Source: Sedimentibacter sp. SX930
Lineage (GTDB): Bacteria > Bacillota > Bacilli > Lactobacillales > Aerococcaceae
Direction: 5' to 3'
Assembly (NCBI GenBank): GCA_002155105.1
Contig: MUZD01000008.1
Coordinates: 1 to 64,000 of the forward strand
DNA length: 64,000 bases
Shown: positions 29,281 through 38,294 of the stretch, piece after piece
Layout: the number at the start of each line of letters is the position of its first letter
Position numbering within the stretch: position 1 is the first letter of the stretch
Notes under the pieces: model-generated
Seen by the model: only the letters and a program-made list of their open reading frames with translations
Told to the model about the DNA's origin: nothing
The model's database searches: none
Program-made: the position numbers and the translations under genes

Positions 29281-29787
29281 ATGTTCCATTTGGATAAGGA
29301 GAAGTTCCGCGTAGGCATGCGTACGACCAAATCCGGCGTTGCTGTGGGGTTTTGTGTCCTGCTGTTCAAATTATTGGACCGAGGTTCTCCTATGTTGGCC
29401 GGATTGGCTTCTGTCTTTGCTTTGCGTGAAGATTGCTCGCAGTCCCTCCATCATGGAATCCGTCGTGTCGGAGGCAATACTGTCGCCGGTATACTCGGGG
29501 TCACCTTGATAGCCATCAAAGATTTTCTGGGACTGGATTTTTCTGTGGATTTCTTCGGAACGATCATCGCTGTCATCATCCTGATCACGGTCTGCAATGT
29601 CCTGGACATGTCGACGGCTATCGTCGGCGCAACCGCGACCTTCCTTGTCGTTTTCTACAATATTGATGATACCGAAAAGATCAGCTACGCCATCCAAAGG
29701 GTACTGGATACCGTCATCGGTACTTCCATCGCCATTGGGGTCAACTACTTGCTGCCAAACGCGCCCCAAACACCATCCGAAAACTGA
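29281..29787 (+). CDS. Aromatic acid exporter-family (FUSC/DUF939-like) membrane protein
   Basis: 168 residues from the ATG at 29281. GAGAGGAAG lies upstream but at a longer than usual distance (about 13 nt); no nearer start in frame is better. Four to five hydrophobic helices (about 18-36, 42-56, 66-86, 92-112, 145-162). MRTTKSGVAVGFCVLLFKLLDRG and LREDCSQSLHHGIRRVGGNTVAGILG match the N-terminal membrane half of ArAE_1 proteins (YqjA/YgaE-type). The usual C-terminal soluble half is absent, but short members are common. Transported substrate unknown. Convergent with the FtsX-like gene. Confidence 0.8.
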   Translation: MFHLDKEKFRVGMRTTKSGVAVGFCVLLFKLLDRGSPMLAGLASVFALREDCSQSLHHGIRRVGGNTVAGILGVTLIAIKDFLGLDFSVDFFGTIIAVIILITVCNVLDMSTAIVGATATFLVVFYNIDDTEKISYAIQRVLDTVIGTSIAIGVNYLLPNAPQTPSEN

Positions 29788-29800
29788 GTATCTGCAGCAG

Positions 29801-29843
29801 AAAAACGCGCAAGCGGCCATCCATTGGCTGCTTGCGCGTTTTT
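29801..29843. terminator. Bidirectional terminator between convergent genes
   Basis: AAAAACGCGCAAGC and GCTTGCGCGTTTTT form a near-perfect stem of up to 18 bp with A-runs and T-runs on the outside, serving the exporter gene (plus) and the FtsX-like gene (minus, stop at 29845). Confidence 0.9.
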
Positions 29844-29844
29844 C

Positions 29845-32800
29845 CTATTCTACCGATTTGAGTGCTTCGATCATGTCCACTTGTTTGAGTTTGCGGTGCA
29901 TGATCAGCATGACGACGCTTGAGAACAATAACGACAACAGACCTGAATACAGGTAGCTGATCGGCATGATTGTCGGCGGGAACATCATGAAGTCGATTTC
30001 GACCATTTTGAGAACGACTGTGCTCAAAATTTTCCCGAGAATGAAACCTGAAAAAATACCCAACAAGGTCAAAATCAAGGACTCTCTGTAGATGTACATG
30101 CTCACTTCCACATCATAGAATCCCAAAACTTTGATGGTCGATAATTCTCTGATCCGCTCCGATACATTGATGTTCGTCAGACTGTACAGGACAACGAAAG
30201 CCAATGCGGCTGCCGAAACGATCAATACCAATGTGACGATATCCAGGCTCCCTAAGGTTTCAGCGAAGCTGCGGTCGACAGAATTGATGAACGTCACCAG
30301 TGCGACAGCCTTTTCTCCCATCGCTTCGGATCCGAAGCCCCGCTCCCAACTTTCCGGTTCTTCAAACAGCAGCAAATCCGTTGTCGGTTCCGCGGCTTGG
30401 ATGAAAATCTCTTCGTACAAAGCTGGCGTCAAGTAGATGTAATGGTTGACGTAGTTCTCGGTGACAGCACGGATCGGAACCTGATAGGTCTGCATTTCAT
30501 CATTCCGGATTTCGATGCTATCCCCCGGTCCGACGCCTGCCAAATTCGCCAATTTTTCCGAGATGACGGCTCCCTCATCAGTCAGCGCGATCGGTTCTTG
30601 CGTTGCGCGTTCACGCAGGCTGACGAAATCCGAAAGATTTTCGGTTTCCAACGGCGCAAAGACAGTGACGTTCTGCAGGTTCACCCCTTTTTTATCCAGT
30701 TTATAGCTCTCCTGGACCACTTTGAGATGATCCGTTATTTCAGGAGTCGCAGCGATCAGTTCATCATAAGAAGCGATTTCTTCCTCGCTTGCTTCCGGAC
30801 GCATCGCCGTGATTGCGTTATAGCGCATCACATCGTTGAATTGTGTGTCCGCCAATCCTGAGATCGAATTCTTGATGCCGTACCCGGTCAAAATCAAGGC
30901 GGTACAGCCAGCGACTCCCAATATCGTCATCATATTGCGCGCTTTGTAGCGCAACAAGTTCCGTACCGTTATCTTCGAATTGAAGCTCAGGCGATCCCAA
31001 ACGAACGTCAGTCGTTCCAAAAGCACACGTTTGCCGTTCTTCGGCGCTTTCGGCCGCATCATCGCTGCCGGATTTTCCCGGAGCGACGTATGTGCCGCCC
31101 ATGCTGCCGGGCCGATGGTACAAAGCAGCGCGATGGCTATGGAAATCAGTGCATAGGACAAGTAATAGGTGATCTTTACTGAAGGCAGGCTGTACATGGA
31201 CCCGTAGGCATCAAAGATGACCGCAGGGAAAATATTATAACCGGCCACCAAACCGAGCGATGTGCCCACGATGCAGGCGATCGCTGCATAGATCAAATAT
31301 TTTTTGGCGATGTCGAAGTCGCTGTAACCGAGACCTTTCAGCGTCCCCATCTGTTGGCGCTGTTCATCCACCATCCGGGCCATTGTCGTGAAACTCACCA
31401 AGGCCGCGATCAGGAAGAAGAATACCGGGAAAATCTCTGCGATTGCCGAGATGCGGTCGGCATTGTCGCGGTATTCCTGATACCCGGGATTGCCGGATCG
31501 GTCCGTCACATAGTAGACAGGGTCAATCAGATCGGCCAAAGCTTGCTTCGCTTCCTCGATCTGCTGTTCCCCATCGGCTATCTCGATTTCTGCATCTGCG
31601 CGTTCAGCTGTGAAGGTGGCCAAGCCATCTTGATAGTCTGCTTCGCCCTGCTGGATTTCCTGCCAAGCTTCAGCAAGGGCTTGTTCACCGCTCGCACGTT
31701 GGCTTTCCAACTCGGCCCAGCCGTCGTTGATCTGTGCCTGGCCGTCCTCCAGTTGGGTCAATGCCGACGCCAATGCCAATCTGCCGTTCTCCAATGCTGC
31801 TCCTTGTTCGGCGAATTGGGCATCTGCGGCTGCAATCTGGGCTTCGGCATCGGCCATGAATGCCGCAATTTTTTCTTCCAGCAGTTGTTGCTGCTCCAGC
31901 AATCCCTCACCTTTGTCAGCCAGCTCGGCGCCGGCTTCCTCCAAGAGGCGCTGTTCTTCCAATAGTGCTGCCTCTTCACTGGCCCGTTCCGTTTGGAAAG
32001 CCGCGGCAGCTGCGGTTAAAGCTTCTTGCCTGCTTGCTAAGGCGGCACCCGCTTGCTCCAGCTCGTTTTGGCGGCTTGCCAAATCCGTTTCGGTTTGTGC
32101 CAGAGCGGCCTGTTCTGCATCCAAAGTTGCCTGTTGATCGGCCACAGCCGCTAAGCGTTCCGCAACGCTCGGGTCCGTTTCCGGATCCAAAGCTGCCAAG
32201 GCGTCCCTTTCAGCATCGATGGTGGCTTGCCTTGCTGAGAACTCCGCTTGTTTGGCAGCTTTTTCCGTTTGGAAGGCTGTCATGTCAGTGGTGAAAAGAG
32301 TCAGTTCGTTCTGATAGGCTGCCGCATCGGTCTCCAGACTTGTCTGCTCGGCCAAAAGCAGTTCGCCTTTTGTCGCTAATGCGGTTGCCCGTTCCTGCAG
32401 CTCCACACCCTTGGCCTCCAGTGAGGCTTGGGTCGCTTCAACTTCGGCTTGTCCATCCAATAAAGACTGTGCCAAATCAGCGATTTCGCGGCCTTCCGGT
32501 GTGTCGGGCAGGCTCGCCAGCATCATATCCAATGAATCCTCAGATGAAGCATCCGAATCGGTCTGCCCTTGCAGGGATCCTTTCTGCGCCTCCCAGGCAA
32601 CTTTCGCCTCATCGTAGAGCGCTTTGTTTTCGAGATAGGTCGCCAAGCCTGCGCGGTATTCGGCCATGCCCGCATCGATTTCAGCCTGGCTGGCGGCTAA
32701 GTTGTTCTCGGCTTTTGCGGTCTCATCCAGAAACAACTGACGATTTTCTTCATAGGCCGCTGTCCCCTCATCCAATTGTTTCCGCGCATCCTGAAGTTCT

Positions 32801-33672
32801 TGCTCGGCTTCCGCAAGCTTGTCTTTCCCGTCCTGCAGTTCATCCTCCGCATCCTTGATCTTCCGCTGCCCTTCAGCTCGGATTTCATTGATGCGCTCCA
32901 AAGGTCTCCCGTTCAAAGCGAGCTCCACTTTATCGGCCAGGTTGTCCACCTGGTCATCGTAGCTGTCCGTGTAGCCGGTTTCCGCCGCATCGGGAGCGAT
33001 CGTCAGGTAAGCTTCCGTGTAGATGCTGCCGAGTATGTCCGAATCGGCCACGACAACGAAGGCATCCAGGCTGCCTTTCCCGACGTTCGTGGAGCCGCGC
33101 ATCATCGTTTCGATGTACATCGGCGAGTCTACGAAACCGACGACCGTGTATTCCTGCTCTTTCAAGGAAATGCGGTTTTCCATTTCCTCCTCGGTGAGTC
33201 CTTCTTCGGACTCATGGCGGAAGCTGATTGTATCCCCGATCTGATACGTGTCCATCAGATTCTGTTTCGCATCCAAAGCGATTTCTCCGCTTGTCTCCGG
33301 TAGTCTGCCGTCGACGACTGCATATTCATTGACCGGATTCGCACCGCTTTGCAGCGGGAATACTTTTACGAGGAAGTCACTGCCTTCCATTTCGATATCC
33401 ACCGTTCGCATGGGGTGGACAGCCAGATCGGCCGTTTTAGCCAGAATGCCGATGTCCGCTTCTTCCAATCCGTAAGTGGACAGCACCTTCAGGTCATAAA
33501 GATTATTTTCTTCATAATATTGGTTGGCAGTGTCCAGCATATCCGGACCCGCCGCTTTGATGCCGGCAAAGAAGGCCACACCCAACGTGATGATGGCCAA
33601 TAACGCGAGGAAGCGCGCCTTACTTTTGCCTATTTCTATCCAAATGTCTTTCCAGAGCGCCTTCTTCTTCAT
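29845..33672 (-). CDS. FtsX-like ABC transporter permease with long extracytoplasmic coiled coil
   Basis: 1275 residues. One membrane helix at about 18-38 (FLALLAIITLGVAFFAGIKAAG), then a MacB-like extracellular domain (about 45-255), then about 450 residues (262-710) of Ala/Glu/Gln/Leu heptads such as DAEDELQDGKDKLAEAEQEL and LEEQRLLEEAGAELADKGEG, a predicted very long coiled coil. FtsX cores follow: three helices at about 745-865 and, after a second extracellular domain (about 900-1130), three more at about 1140-1260. The stop codon is next to the shared terminator. Partner ATPase is encoded 15 bp upstream. Such exporters move peptides or lipoproteins or transmit force to wall enzymes; the substrate here is unknown. 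Confidence 0.88.
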   Translation of the reverse strand: MKKKALWKDIWIEIGKSKARFLALLAIITLGVAFFAGIKAAGPDMLDTANQYYEENNLYDLKVLSTYGLEEADIGILAKTADLAVHPMRTVDIEMEGSDFLVKVFPLQSGANPVNEYAVVDGRLPETSGEIALDAKQNLMDTYQIGDTISFRHESEEGLTEEEMENRISLKEQEYTVVGFVDSPMYIETMMRGSTNVGKGSLDAFVVVADSDILGSIYTEAYLTIAPDAAETGYTDSYDDQVDNLADKVELALNGRPLERINEIRAEGQRKIKDAEDELQDGKDKLAEAEQELQDARKQLDEGTAAYEENRQLFLDETAKAENNLAASQAEIDAGMAEYRAGLATYLENKALYDEAKVAWEAQKGSLQGQTDSDASSEDSLDMMLASLPDTPEGREIADLAQSLLDGQAEVEATQASLEAKGVELQERATALATKGELLLAEQTSLETDAAAYQNELTLFTTDMTAFQTEKAAKQAEFSARQATIDAERDALAALDPETDPSVAERLAAVADQQATLDAEQAALAQTETDLASRQNELEQAGAALASRQEALTAAAAAFQTERASEEAALLEEQRLLEEAGAELADKGEGLLEQQQLLEEKIAAFMADAEAQIAAADAQFAEQGAALENGRLALASALTQLEDGQAQINDGWAELESQRASGEQALAEAWQEIQQGEADYQDGLATFTAERADAEIEIADGEQQIEEAKQALADLIDPVYYVTDRSGNPGYQEYRDNADRISAIAEIFPVFFFLIAALVSFTTMARMVDEQRQQMGTLKGLGYSDFDIAKKYLIYAAIACIVGTSLGLVAGYNIFPAVIFDAYGSMYSLPSVKITYYLSYALISIAIALLCTIGPAAWAAHTSLRENPAAMMRPKAPKNGKRVLLERLTFVWDRLSFNSKITVRNLLRYKARNMMTILGVAGCTALILTGYGIKNSISGLADTQFNDVMRYNAITAMRPEASEEEIASYDELIAATPEITDHLKVVQESYKLDKKGVNLQNVTVFAPLETENLSDFVSLRERATQEPIALTDEGAVISEKLANLAGVGPGDSIEIRNDEMQTYQVPIRAVTENYVNHYIYLTPALYEEIFIQAAEPTTDLLLFEEPESWERGFGSEAMGEKAVALVTFINSVDRSFAETLGSLDIVTLVLIVSAAALAFVVLYSLTNINVSERIRELSTIKVLGFYDVEVSMYIYRESLILTLLGIFSGFILGKILSTVVLKMVEIDFMMFPPTIMPISYLYSGLLSLLFSSVVMLIMHRKLKQVDMIEALKSVE

Positions 33673-33687
33673 CGTCGTCTCCCCCTC

Positions 33688-34389
33688 CTACCATTCGATT
33701 TCTGATACTGGTTTGGGATTCGGATTTTCATGGACTGCCCTTACTTTGGCATTGTTGATTTCGATGATCCGGTTAGCCATGGCTGCGATGGCTTGGTTAT
33801 GCGTGATGACGATGACTGTCGTTCCGGTATCGAGGCACGTATCCTGCAGCAACTTGAGCACTTGTTTGCCCGTTTCGTAATCCAGTGCCCCTGTCGGCTC
33901 GTCGCAAAGCAACAACTTGGGCTGCTTCGCCAAGGCGCGGGCAATAGCGACGCGCTGCTGTTCGCCTCCCGAGAGCTGCGCCGGGAAGTTGTCCATGCGC
34001 TCGCCCAAGCCTACTTCCCGCATGACTTCGGCAGCATCGCGGGCATGCGGCGATATCTGAGAGGCAAGCTCCACGTTCTCCTTCGCCGTCAGGTTAGGCA
34101 CCAGATTATAGAATTGGAAGACGAAACCGACATCCCGTCTTCTGTAGGTCGTCAAGGCTTTTGAAGTGAACTGGGAGATGTCCACCCCGTCGATGCTGAT
34201 GTGCCCCTCATCGGCATCATCCATCCCTCCAAGGATGTTCAGAACGGTGGATTTGCCGGCTCCACTGGGCCCAAGTATCACTACAAACTCTCCTTCATTG
34301 ATGTCGAAACTGATCTTGTCGTTGGCAGTGATGCGTGTCTCGCCCATCTGATAGAATTTGCTGACATTCTTTAAGGAAATGTACGCCAT
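33688..34389 (-). CDS. ABC transporter ATPase, MacB/LolD-like (partner of the FtsX-like permease)
   Basis: 233 residues from the ATG at 34389 with AAGGGA before it; a longer in-frame start at 34452 has no site. Walker [10 protein letters not shown] (about 40-48), [19 protein letters not shown], signature [15 protein letters not shown] (about 138-152) and Walker [17 protein letters not shown], which are MacB/LolD/FtsE-type features. 15 bp before the permease start, same operon. Confidence 0.93.
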   Translation of the reverse strand: MAYISLKNVSKFYQMGETRITANDKISFDINEGEFVVILGPSGAGKSTVLNILGGMDDADEGHISIDGVDISQFTSKALTTYRRRDVGFVFQFYNLVPNLTAKENVELASQISPHARDAAEVMREVGLGERMDNFPAQLSGGEQQRVAIARALAKQPKLLLCDEPTGALDYETGKQVLKLLQDTCLDTGTTVIVITHNQAIAAMANRIIEINNAKVRAVHENPNPKPVSEIEW

Positions 34390-34550
34390 TTTGTATCCCT
34401 TCATTTCTTGATTGATTTGTATGCTGAAGCTTCCCGGAAAAATTATCCGCAATATAGTTACCTATTGTAATAGTACAATCGTATACAAAAGAGCGAAGAA
34501 ATGCAATCGGTTCCTTCCCACTGCATTACTCCTCCCGATGATTAGTATGC

Positions 34551-34596
34551 AAAAAACGACCCGGGAAACCTGAACGTTTCTCCTGAGGTCGTTTTT
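34551..34596 (-). terminator. Intrinsic terminator after the nitroreductase gene
   Basis: AAAAACGACC pairs with GGTCGTTTTT; an inner arm GAAAC/GTTTC extends it. It lies 17 bp past the stop codon. Confidence 0.75.
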
Positions 34597-34612
34597 CATT
34601 GCCTGAATCGTG

Positions 34613-35140
34613 CTATTCGACGATATTGCTGGCGATTTTGTCCAATGTGCGCGGCCGGTCATGCAGATAGCCATGCGGATAGCCCGCCACCATCCCGGCG
34701 ACAGGAGTGAATCCTTCCGGAATCCCAATTTTTTCGCGGATCCCTTCAGCATCCAGCGTACCGTTCGCCATCAGTCCCATCAGGAAACAACTTCCCAACA
34801 GTTCCGCCGTTGCCTGCAAGTGCATATTTTCTACGATTGCGGCTGCACTGGCGATGCTTCCGGGTTTAGCCGGTTCTTTGGCGGAAACAACGAAAAAGGC
34901 AGGAGCTCCGTACAGAGGGTCTTTGTCCGCATTACCTGTAACTTCCTTCGCAGCTGATGTAATCGCTGCCAATATTTCCGAATTTTTTATGACCGTGATA
35001 TGGTAATCCTCAAAGCGACCGCGGCTGATCGGCGCATTTTGCCCAGCCTGCAGCATCATTTCGATTTGTCCTTGGGACAGCCCGAACGTTTGGTAGCTGC
35101 GTGTTGTTTGTCTCGTATGCATTACTTTCATGAAATCCAT
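34613..35140 (-). CDS. Nitroreductase-family FMN oxidoreductase
   Basis: 175 residues from the ATG at 35140 with GAGGG at proper spacing. MDFMKVMHTRQTTRSYQ is the nitroreductase start (HxRRSxR-like FMN-phosphate site), GQNAPISRGRFEDYHI the FMN ring region, and AAAIVENMHLQATAELLGSCFLMG with GYPHGYLHDRPRTLDKI the usual end. Uses NAD(P)H and FMN to reduce nitro compounds, quinones or similar acceptors. Single gene; physiological substrate unknown. Confidence 0.88.
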   Translation of the reverse strand: MDFMKVMHTRQTTRSYQTFGLSQGQIEMMLQAGQNAPISRGRFEDYHITVIKNSEILAAITSAAKEVTGNADKDPLYGAPAFFVVSAKEPAKPGSIASAAAIVENMHLQATAELLGSCFLMGLMANGTLDAEGIREKIGIPEGFTPVAGMVAGYPHGYLHDRPRTLDKIASNIVE

Positions 35141-35494
35141 TTCAATTCCCTCACTTCTCAAAAAATAACTGTGCTATACGGCTATTATACCCTTTCGGGC
35201 ACAAAAAATGAACGGAAATCGAGGCCTGCAGAAAAAATCATTCTGCATGATCGCTGCTTAGCTGTTCAGCAATCAAAGCCCCGTTTCCGTCCAAGAGGGA
35301 GGAGCTCTTCTGCGGGTACAGAAGAGGAAAAAGAAACGATTATCTTTGGGTATGAACACAGTATAGCCTCTATCTTTGAATATTTAATGAAGGAAAGCCT
35401 GTTTTTTCGTGATCATTCTGGGAAGAAAGCCGTTTTCAGATGGACATATCTGTGATAAAGTAAGTGCAGCAAAAGATCGGAGAAATTAAATAAT
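35141..35494. other. 354-bp gap between the nitroreductase and YhiN-like genes
   Basis: Divergent intergenic region with a small perfect hairpin CTCTTCTG/CAGAAGAG (35305-35326) and GCAGAA..TTCTGC near 35228-35246. No T-box or other riboswitch motif is recognised. Promoters for both flanking genes must lie here; TTATTATACC-like AT-rich stretches occur near 35180. Confidence 0.5.
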
Positions 35495-36760
35495 ATGAAA
35501 ACACGCATCATTATTGTCGGTGGAGGTTCAAGCGGTCTGATGGCGGCTTGCACCGCTGCTGAAGCAGGAGCTGAAGTGACGCTCCTCGAACAAAATCCAA
35601 GTCTCGGAAAAAAATTGCTTTTGACAGGCGGCGGACGCTGCAACGTCACCAACAATCGTCCAGAAGAGGAAATCATCCGGCATATTCCCGGAAACGGAAA
35701 ATTTCTGCACAGCAGTTTTACCCAATTCAGTCAATATGACATCATGACCTTCTTTATCGAACGCGGAGTCGCCCTGAAGGAAGAGGATCACGGTCGGATG
35801 TTCCCTGTCACGGACAAAGCCCGGACTATCCTCGAAGCATTCATCGAGGAACTGAAACGGCTGCAGGTCCAGATCCGGACCAACATAAAAGTGGAACGCA
35901 TCCTGATCGAAAACGGACAGGTGACCGGTGTCCTTTTGGAGGATGGCGAAATCCTCCCGGCGGATCGGATCATTCTGGCAACCGGTGGAAAGGCCCTTCC
36001 GCGCACAGGATCCAAAGGCGATGGCTATAAGTTCGCCAAGGCAGCTGGACACACCATCACGGAATTGTATCCGACCGAAGCACCAATCACATCCGATGCG
36101 GACTTCATCCGTTCAAGCGAACTGAAGGGACTTTCCTTGCGCAATGTTGCCCTCAGCATTAAAAATAAAAAAGGCAAAACAGTCGTGTCCCACCAGATGG
36201 ACATGATCTTCACCCACTTCGGCGTGTCCGGTCCCGCCGCTTTGCGCTGTTCGATGTTTGTCCACCAGACAATGAAGCGCGATAAAACCGAGATCGTCAC
36301 GATGTCCTTGGACGTCCTGCCGGAACTTTCCTTGGGCGCCGTCGAGCAACAGTTGCAGAAACTCATCAAGGCCCAACCGGAAAAGAGCGTCAAAAACGGC
36401 TGGAAAGACCTGATGCCGGAGCGTTATTTGCTTTTCGGCTGCAACCAGGCCGCTATCGACCCGCAGAAATCCCTGAAGGAATTGACGCCGAAGGAAATCA
36501 AGGCTTTCGCCGACTTCTGCAAAAATTTCTCTTTCGAAGTGAACGGCACGCATCCTTTGGATAAAGCCTTTGTCACCGGTGGGGGCGTCTCCACGAAGGA
36601 AATCAATCCGAAGACGATGGAAAGCAAACTGACGCGGGGGCTTTATTTCTGCGGCGAACTGATCGACTACAACGGCTACACAGGCGGCTACAACATCACC
36701 GGCGCCTTTGTTACAGGGCACACTGCCGGGCAGCATGCAGCTGCCCAGCTGCACGAATAA
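35495..36760 (+). CDS. NAD(P)/FAD-dependent oxidoreductase, HI0933/YhiN family
   Basis: 421 residues. Dinucleotide-binding N-terminus MKTRIIIVGGGSSGLMAACTAAEAGAEVTLLEQ with GxGxxG-like GGGSSG; TGGGRCNVTNNR is the family marker (about 48-59), and ATGGKALPRTGSKGDGYKFA and GGVSTKEINPKTMESKLTRGLYFCGELIDYNGYTGGYNI are the conserved later blocks. The family (BaiN-like) is flavoprotein of largely unknown substrate; some members reduce unsaturated steroids, others may act on tRNA. Start ATG has CGGAG upstream. Ends in a strong terminator. Confidence 0.9.
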   Translation: MKTRIIIVGGGSSGLMAACTAAEAGAEVTLLEQNPSLGKKLLLTGGGRCNVTNNRPEEEIIRHIPGNGKFLHSSFTQFSQYDIMTFFIERGVALKEEDHGRMFPVTDKARTILEAFIEELKRLQVQIRTNIKVERILIENGQVTGVLLEDGEILPADRIILATGGKALPRTGSKGDGYKFAKAAGHTITELYPTEAPITSDADFIRSSELKGLSLRNVALSIKNKKGKTVVSHQMDMIFTHFGVSGPAALRCSMFVHQTMKRDKTEIVTMSLDVLPELSLGAVEQQLQKLIKAQPEKSVKNGWKDLMPERYLLFGCNQAAIDPQKSLKELTPKEIKAFADFCKNFSFEVNGTHPLDKAFVTGGGVSTKEINPKTMESKLTRGLYFCGELIDYNGYTGGYNITGAFVTGHTAGQHAAAQLHE

Positions 36761-36776
36761 CCTCACCGATAAGCAA

Positions 36777-36824
36777 AGAGAACGGAGCCACCTCATTTTC
36801 GAGGCAGCTCCGTTCTCTTTTTTC
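36777..36824 (+). terminator. Intrinsic terminator after the YhiN-like gene
   Basis: AGAGAACGGAGC pairs with GCTCCGTTCTCT, with an inner CTC/GAG arm, followed by TTTTTT. 17 bp past the stop. Confidence 0.85.
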
Positions 36825-36887
36825 TATATTGTAGGAAAAATATAAATATCTTTGTACTCAAAAGTGCGTCACCGTTGGTGCTTCAAA

Positions 36888-37104
36888 GAATTGCAAAATG
36901 TTCCATGCAATTCAAAGCGTTGGCTAGCTTCACGGGTTAGCCCCTCGGAAATTAGATAAATCTGACCCATTGCGCTCTTCGATGCTCATTTGCATGGGAC
37001 TCTTAGGGATTCATCCCTTAGAGTCCCAGTATAAGGTGATCGTAGGGAACGTTGCGAGGTCATATTTCCTAAATTTCTTTCAGGGCTGAGCGAACCCGTT
37101 CAGC
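36888..37104. other. Hairpin-rich element C next to the rlmI-like gene
   Basis: 217 nt in the 349-bp gap. Hairpins: GAATTGCA/TGCAATTC (36888-36913), GGCTA/TAGCC (36922-36942), GGGACTCTTAGGGA/TCCCTTAGAGTCCC (36996-37027, one mismatch) and GCTGAGCG/CGTTCAGC (37085-37104). A long-range stem joins 36947-36967 with 37058-37077. On the minus strand GCCCTGAAAGAAATTTAGGAA resembles GCACTAACGAAATTTAGGAA of element A. On the plus strand the last hairpin is followed by TTTTCTT, so a plus-strand RNA ending there is also possible. Strand and function unresolved. Confidence 0.5.
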
Positions 37105-37109
37105 TTTTC

Positions 37110-38294
37110 TTATTTCGTCAGTTTCTTGATGATGAAGACCTTCAGGTAATCGCTGGTCTTGCTGCCTGCCGGAACAGCGAAGTCGCTCGGCAGATGGAAG
37201 GTTTCCAGGATACGGTAGTCACAATGGCTGTTCTTGAAGGCTTGGTCGATGTCCTGTTTGAAATTCTTTTCCTTGTAGTTGGCGGCGTTGGAAGAAACGA
37301 TCAACGTGCCATCCGGTGCGGTGATCTGGATCAGCTCCTCCAACAACTGGGTGTAATCCTTCGTGACCGAGAAAGTCCGCTTTTTGGTGCGGGCAAAGCT
37401 CGGCGGATCGATGATGGTCACGTCATACTGCAATTCTTTGCGGATGGCGTAGCGGATGAAATCGAAGACATCCATGACATAGATTTTCTGCGCCTCGCCA
37501 TCCAGGTTGTTGACGGCGAATTGTTCTTTGGTCCGTTCCAATGAACGGTTCGCAACATCGACACTTGTTGTTTCGATTGCTCCGCCCATGGCTGCGGCGA
37601 CAGAGAAAGCGCCCGTGTAGCTGAAGGTGTTCAATACCCGTTTGCCTGCCGCATAACGCTCCGTCAGAGCGCCGCGTACGTCGCGCTGATCTAGGAAGAT
37701 GCCTGTCATCAGCCCATCATCCAGATACGTCGCATAGTTGATGCCGTTCTCCTTCACGATCAGGGGCGTCGGGGCTGCTTCACCCGTGACGAAGCGGCTG
37801 ATCAGGCTGTCTTTCCGTTGGTAACGGAATTTTTCATAGATGCCCTTCGTTTCCGGGAAGACCGCTTGAAAAGCAGCGAGGATGGCGGCTTGGTAGCGGA
37901 AGATGCCTCCGCTGTACCAGGATACTACCGCAAATCCGTCATAATGGTCGATAGTGACACCGGGAATGCCGTCACCCTCCGCATTGAAAAGCCGATAGGT
38001 AGTCGTTTCCGGGTCCGCTTGCAGATCCGTGCGCTTGCGTTTCGCTTTTTCGAACTGGTTTTTGAAGAACGCTTCATTGAAACTATCCGCGTTATCCAAC
38101 GAAAATACCCAGCCGACACCTTTGTTCTGTTTGGCCAAATAGGCTCTTGCTACGAATGCCTGGCGAGAATCGACCAGTTCGACGATTTCGCCCTCATTGA
38201 AGCTGAGTTCATTTGGAAAATCCTCGAACTGCAGCAAGGGATTCCCTGCCTTAATTTTTTTTTCGCTTATTTGCGTAATGATTATTTTTTTCAT
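37110..38294 (-). CDS. RlmI/RlmK-type 23S rRNA (cytosine-C5) methyltransferase-like protein
   Basis: 394 residues. N-terminal PUA domain (about 1-80), an EEHEE-like region, then a class I methyltransferase: VLNTFSYTGAFSVAAAMGG (SAM loop, about 222-240), YDVTIIDPPSFARTK (DPPSF, about 288), and the C-terminal LIVSSNAANY. In the family this acts on rRNA pyrimidines; the E. coli RlmI-type catalytic Cys in a SCS motif is here SSN, so the modification may differ. AAGGAAG ribosome site; the start overlaps the VanZ stop by 4 bp. Element C lies directly after the stop. Confidence 0.88.
   Translation of the reverse strand: MKKIIITQISEKKIKAGNPLLQFEDFPNELSFNEGEIVELVDSRQAFVARAYLAKQNKGVGWVFSLDNADSFNEAFFKNQFEKAKRKRTDLQADPETTTYRLFNAEGDGIPGVTIDHYDGFAVVSWYSGGIFRYQAAILAAFQAVFPETKGIYEKFRYQRKDSLISRFVTGEAAPTPLIVKENGINYATYLDDGLMTGIFLDQRDVRGALTERYAAGKRVLNTFSYTGAFSVAAAMGGAIETTSVDVANRSLERTKEQFAVNNLDGEAQKIYVMDVFDFIRYAIRKELQYDVTIIDPPSFARTKKRTFSVTKDYTQLLEELIQITAPDGTLIVSSNAANYKEKNFKQDIDQAFKNSHCDYRILETFHLPSDFAVPAGSKTSDYLKVFIIKKLTK

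Noticed and set aside
36823-37109. 6S RNA or tmRNA gene in the gap before the rlmI-like gene
   Set aside because: Hairpins are present but the central open bulge of 6S RNA and the tRNA-like ends of tmRNA are not recognisable, so it is kept only as an unassigned element.
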